Of a stretch of DNA of 64,000 bases, positions 61,437-64,000 are shown one piece after another. Both the position numbers and the translations under genes were made by a program. Under the pieces are notes generated by a model that was not told the DNA's origin, searched no databases, and worked only from the letters and a program-made list of their open reading frames with translations. Source of the DNA: Siderastrea radians (lineage: Eukaryota; Cnidaria; Anthozoa; Scleractinia; Rhizangiidae); NCBI GenBank assembly GCA_964017195.1, contig CAXHKT010000121.1, positions 62,001-126,000 on the forward strand, in the 5' to 3' direction. The first letter of the stretch is position 1. The number at the start of each line of letters is the position of its first letter.

Positions 61437-64000
61437 AAAAAAGGTGTTGCACGTGCTCAGGTGCGCTAAAAATGCTCCCCAGAGGCCCCAAAAAATGCAA
61501 ATCCCTCGGGGCTATCAGAAAAAAAAGTTTATTGTGTAGAAAGTCTGCGATTTTGTCCATAAGGTGGATATTTCCGTTTTCAGAGGGGTGGGGTGGGTCC
61601 CTCAAAAAAGTGCTGATTTTGGTGCAACGGCCCCAGCATAAAAGCACCTCAGATCCCGTTGCGGCACCAAAAAACAATGCATTTGGCGCTATTTTTATAG
61701 AATTTGGCGATACTAAAAAATGCTGCACTTTTTCAGGGCTTGAATTGGTCCCAAAAAGCAGAAAAAAGCTAATTGCCGCTCTCAGCTGCATGCACAAAGG
61801 TCCTAAATGCATTCAAACCCTTTGGGACCATCCGAAAAAAATTCCTTTTGTGCAAAAGTACAAAGAAATCGCGATATGCCAGATCCTTAGGGAAAAAACC
61901 CCATTTTCAGGCATTCCCAGACCCTAAAATGCTAATTGCCGCTCTCGGCTGCATGCGCAAAGGTCCCAAATGCATTCAAACCCTTTGGGACCATCCGAAA
62001 AAAATTCCTTTTGTGCAAAAGTACAAAGAAATCGCGATATGCCAGATCCTTAGGGAAAAAACCCCATTTTCAGGCATTCCCAGACCCTAAAAAGCTAATT
62101 GCCGCTCTCAGCTGCATGCGCAAAGGTCCCAAATGCATTCAAACCCTTTGGGACCATCCGAAAAAAATTCCTTTTGTGCAAAAGTACAAAGAAATCGCGA
62201 TATGTGAGATCCTTAGGGAAAAAACCCCATTTTGGAGCATTCCCAGAGGCTAAAAAAGGTGTTGCACGTGCTCAGGTGCGCTAAAAATGCTCCCCAGAGG
62301 CCCCAAGAAATGCAAATCCCTCGGGGCTATCAGAAAAAAAGTTTATTGTGTAGAAAGTCTGCGATTTTGTCCATAAGGTGGATATTTCCGTTTTCAGAGG
62401 GGTGGGGTGGGTCCCTCAAAAAAGTGCTGATTTTGGTGCAACGGCCCCAGCATAAAAGCACCTCAGATCCCGTTGCGGCACCAAAAAACAATGCATTTGG
62501 GGCTATTTTTATAGAATTTGGCGATACTAAAAAATGCTGCACTTTTTCAGGGCTTGAATTGGTCCCAAAAAGCAGAAAAAAGCTAATTGCCGCTCTCAGC
62601 TGCATGCACAAAGGTCCCAAATGCATTCAAACCCTTTGGGACCATCCGAAAAAAATTCCTTTTGTGCGAAAGTACAAAGAAATCGCGATATGCCAGATCC
62701 TTAGGGAAAAAACCCCATTTTCAGGCATTCCCAGACCCTAAAAAGCTAATTGCCGCTCTCGGCTGCATGCGCAAAGGTCCCAAATGCATTCAAACCCTTT
62801 GGGACCATCCGAAAAAAATTCCTTTTGTGCAAAAGTACAAAGAAATCGCGATATGTGAGATCCTTAGGGAAAAAACCCCATTTTGGAGCATTCCCAGAGG
62901 CTAAAAAAGGTGTTGCACGTGCTCAGGTGCGCTAAAAATGCTCCCCAGAGGCCCCAAAAAATGCAAATCCCTCGGGGCTATCAGAAAAAAAAGTTTATTG
63001 TGTAGAAAGTCTGCGATTTTGTCCATAAGGTGGATATTTCCGTTTTCAGAGGGGTGGGGTGGGTCCCTCAAAAAAGTGCTGATTTTGGTGCAACGGCCCC
63101 AGCATAAAAGCACCTCAGATCCCGTTGCGGCACCAAAAAACAATGCATTTGGCGCTATTTTTATAGAATTTGGCGATACTAAAAAATGCTGCACTTTTTC
63201 AGGGCTTGAATTGGTCCTAAAAAGCAGAAAAAAGCTAATTGCCCCTCTCACCTGCATGCGCAAAGGTCCCAAATGCATTCAAACCCTTTGGGACCATCCG
63301 ACAAAAATTCCTTTTGTGCAAAAGTACAAAGAAATCGCGATATGCCAGATCCTTAGGGAAAAAACCCCATTTTCAGGCATTCCCAGACCCTAAAAAGCTA
63401 ATTGCCGCTCTCGGCTGCATGCGCAAAGGTCCCAAATGCATTCAAACCCTATGGGACCATCCGAAAAAAATTCCTTTTGTGCAAAAGTACAAAGAAATCG
63501 CGATATGCCAGATCCTTAGGGAAAAAACCCCATTTTCAGGCATTCCCAGACCCTAAAAAGCTAATTGCCGCTCTCAGCTGCATGCGCAAAGGTCCCAAAT
63601 GCATTCAAACCCTTTGGGACCATCCGAAAAAAATTCCTTTTGTGCAAAAGTACAAAGAAATCGCGATATGTGAGATCCTTAGGGAAAAAACCCCATTTTG
63701 GAGCATTCCCAGAGGCTAAAAAAGGTGTTGCACGTGCTCAGGTGCGCTAAAAATGCTCCCCAGAGGCCCCAAAAAATGCAAATCCCTCGGGGCTATCAGA
63801 AAAAAAAGTTTATTGTGTAGAAAGTCTGCGATTTTGTCCATAAGGTGGATATTTCCGTTTTCAGAGGGGTGGGGTGGGTCCCTCAAAAAAGTGCTGATTT
63901 TGGTGCAACGGCCCCAGCATAAAAGCACCTCAGATCCCGTTGCGGCACCAAAAAACAATGCATTTGGCGCTATTTTTATAGAATTTGGCGATACTAAAAA
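61437..64000 (+). repeat. Super-repeat Q, fourth copy, cut by the window end (HOR copies 78-81)
   Basis: Copies 78 (61,437), 79 (62,252; 651-bp hybrid tetramer), 80 (62,903) and the partial 81 (63,718-64,000, ending inside B2) match copies 45-48 at +26,370. Copy 80 shares GTACAAAG with copy 47 and has a private T63218. This copy therefore groups with the third Q rather than the first two. Confidence 0.92.

Larger units (their letters stand above)
1..64000 (+). repeat. Satellite DNA array of 815-bp pentameric higher-order repeats
   Basis: Every base belongs to one satellite family in one orientation. A fixed B1 landmark (AAAATGCTCCCC) recurs 81 times, at spacings of 814-816 (63 times), 651-652 (13), 489 (1), 977 (2) and 948 (1). 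These are 5, 4, 3, 6 and 6 monomers of about 163 bp, the last with a 30-bp deletion. HOR copies differ by scattered substitutions and one-base changes in A or T runs. No mobile element, inversion or unique spacer is present. Tandem satellites with HOR structure are typical of centromeres and other heterochromatin, and they evolve by unequal exchange, conversion and block amplification. Placement at a centromere is inference: nothing in the window shows kinetochore binding. The species is not identified. Confidence 0.98.

Noticed and set aside
14..63958. Hundreds of open frames of 60-205 codons on both strands, recurring with the repeat
   Set aside because: They are by-products of the satellite. 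A monomer of 163 bp shifts frame by one each period, the same DNA is open in overlapping frames on both strands, one-base indels are tolerated freely, and predicted peptides end abruptly at monomer or HOR borders. No domain, start context or codon bias supports coding.
1..64000. CRISPR array
   Set aside because: The repeats are 163 bp and contiguous, with no short conserved repeats separated by unique spacers.
1..64000. Relation to the roughly 816-bp bovid satellite I, suggested by unit length
   Set aside because: Only the length agrees. The A-rich, 163-bp-based substructure and CpG content do not match what I know of that family; a database alignment would settle it.
1..64000. Insertion of a retrotransposon or other mobile element
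   Set aside because: The spacing of all 81 B1 landmarks is accounted for by whole monomers plus one-base indels and one 30-bp deletion, leaving no room for inserted sequence.

Overview
The whole 64,000-base window is one uninterrupted, head-to-tail satellite DNA array. I see no gene, RNA gene, transposon, CRISPR array or unique sequence in it, on either strand. This is eukaryotic constitutive heterochromatin of the centromeric, pericentromeric or subtelomeric type. The species cannot be fixed from the sequence. A monomer near 160 bp, about 44% GC, many CAAAA-type A-tracts, CpG that is not strongly depleted and no CENP-B box would suit a plant better than a mammal, but that is weak inference.

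Organisation. The basic monomer is about 163 bp. Five monomers make a higher-order repeat (HOR) of 815 bp (5 x 163) in the order B1-B2-A1-A2-A3. A1, A2 and A3 differ from each other at only a few diagnostic bases. B1 and B2 are old, strongly diverged relatives of A (roughly 55-60% alike by eye) and are present once per HOR. Counting from a fixed point in B1 gives 80 complete HORs plus a partial one at each end: 63 pentamers (814-816 bp), 13 tetramers (651-652 bp), 1 trimer (489 bp) and 3 hexamers (977, 977 and 948 bp). All size classes differ only in the number of A monomers; the B1-B2 pair is never lost or doubled. One B1 copy carries a 30-bp internal deletion.

Layout. 1-520: tail of a pentamer. 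521-5,898: mixed copies 1-7. 5,899-11,601: a 2,444-bp three-HOR block repeated in tandem (copies 8-10, 11-13, start of a third at 14). 11,602-16,814: mixed copies including the only trimer. 16,815-29,524: an eight-HOR, 6,355-bp super-repeat present twice in tandem. 29,525-35,066: copies 38-44. 35,067-41,421: a third copy of the 6,355-bp super-repeat, followed to about 45,659 by a copy of its right flank. 46,475-53,809: interleaved 1,630-bp and 2,445-bp duplications. 53,810-60,785: mixed copies rich in tetramers and hexamers. 61,437-64,000: start of a fourth copy of the 6,355-bp super-repeat.

Most notable are an inverted repeat in each of the three monomer classes (A, B1, B2) at about the same place in the monomer although the arm sequences differ, strict confinement of copy-number change to the A monomers, and nested duplications at 163 bp, 815 bp, 1.6-2.4 kb, 6.4 kb and 11-12 kb. 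Variants below are described relative to copy 41 (31,971-32,785), which carries the majority sequence throughout.
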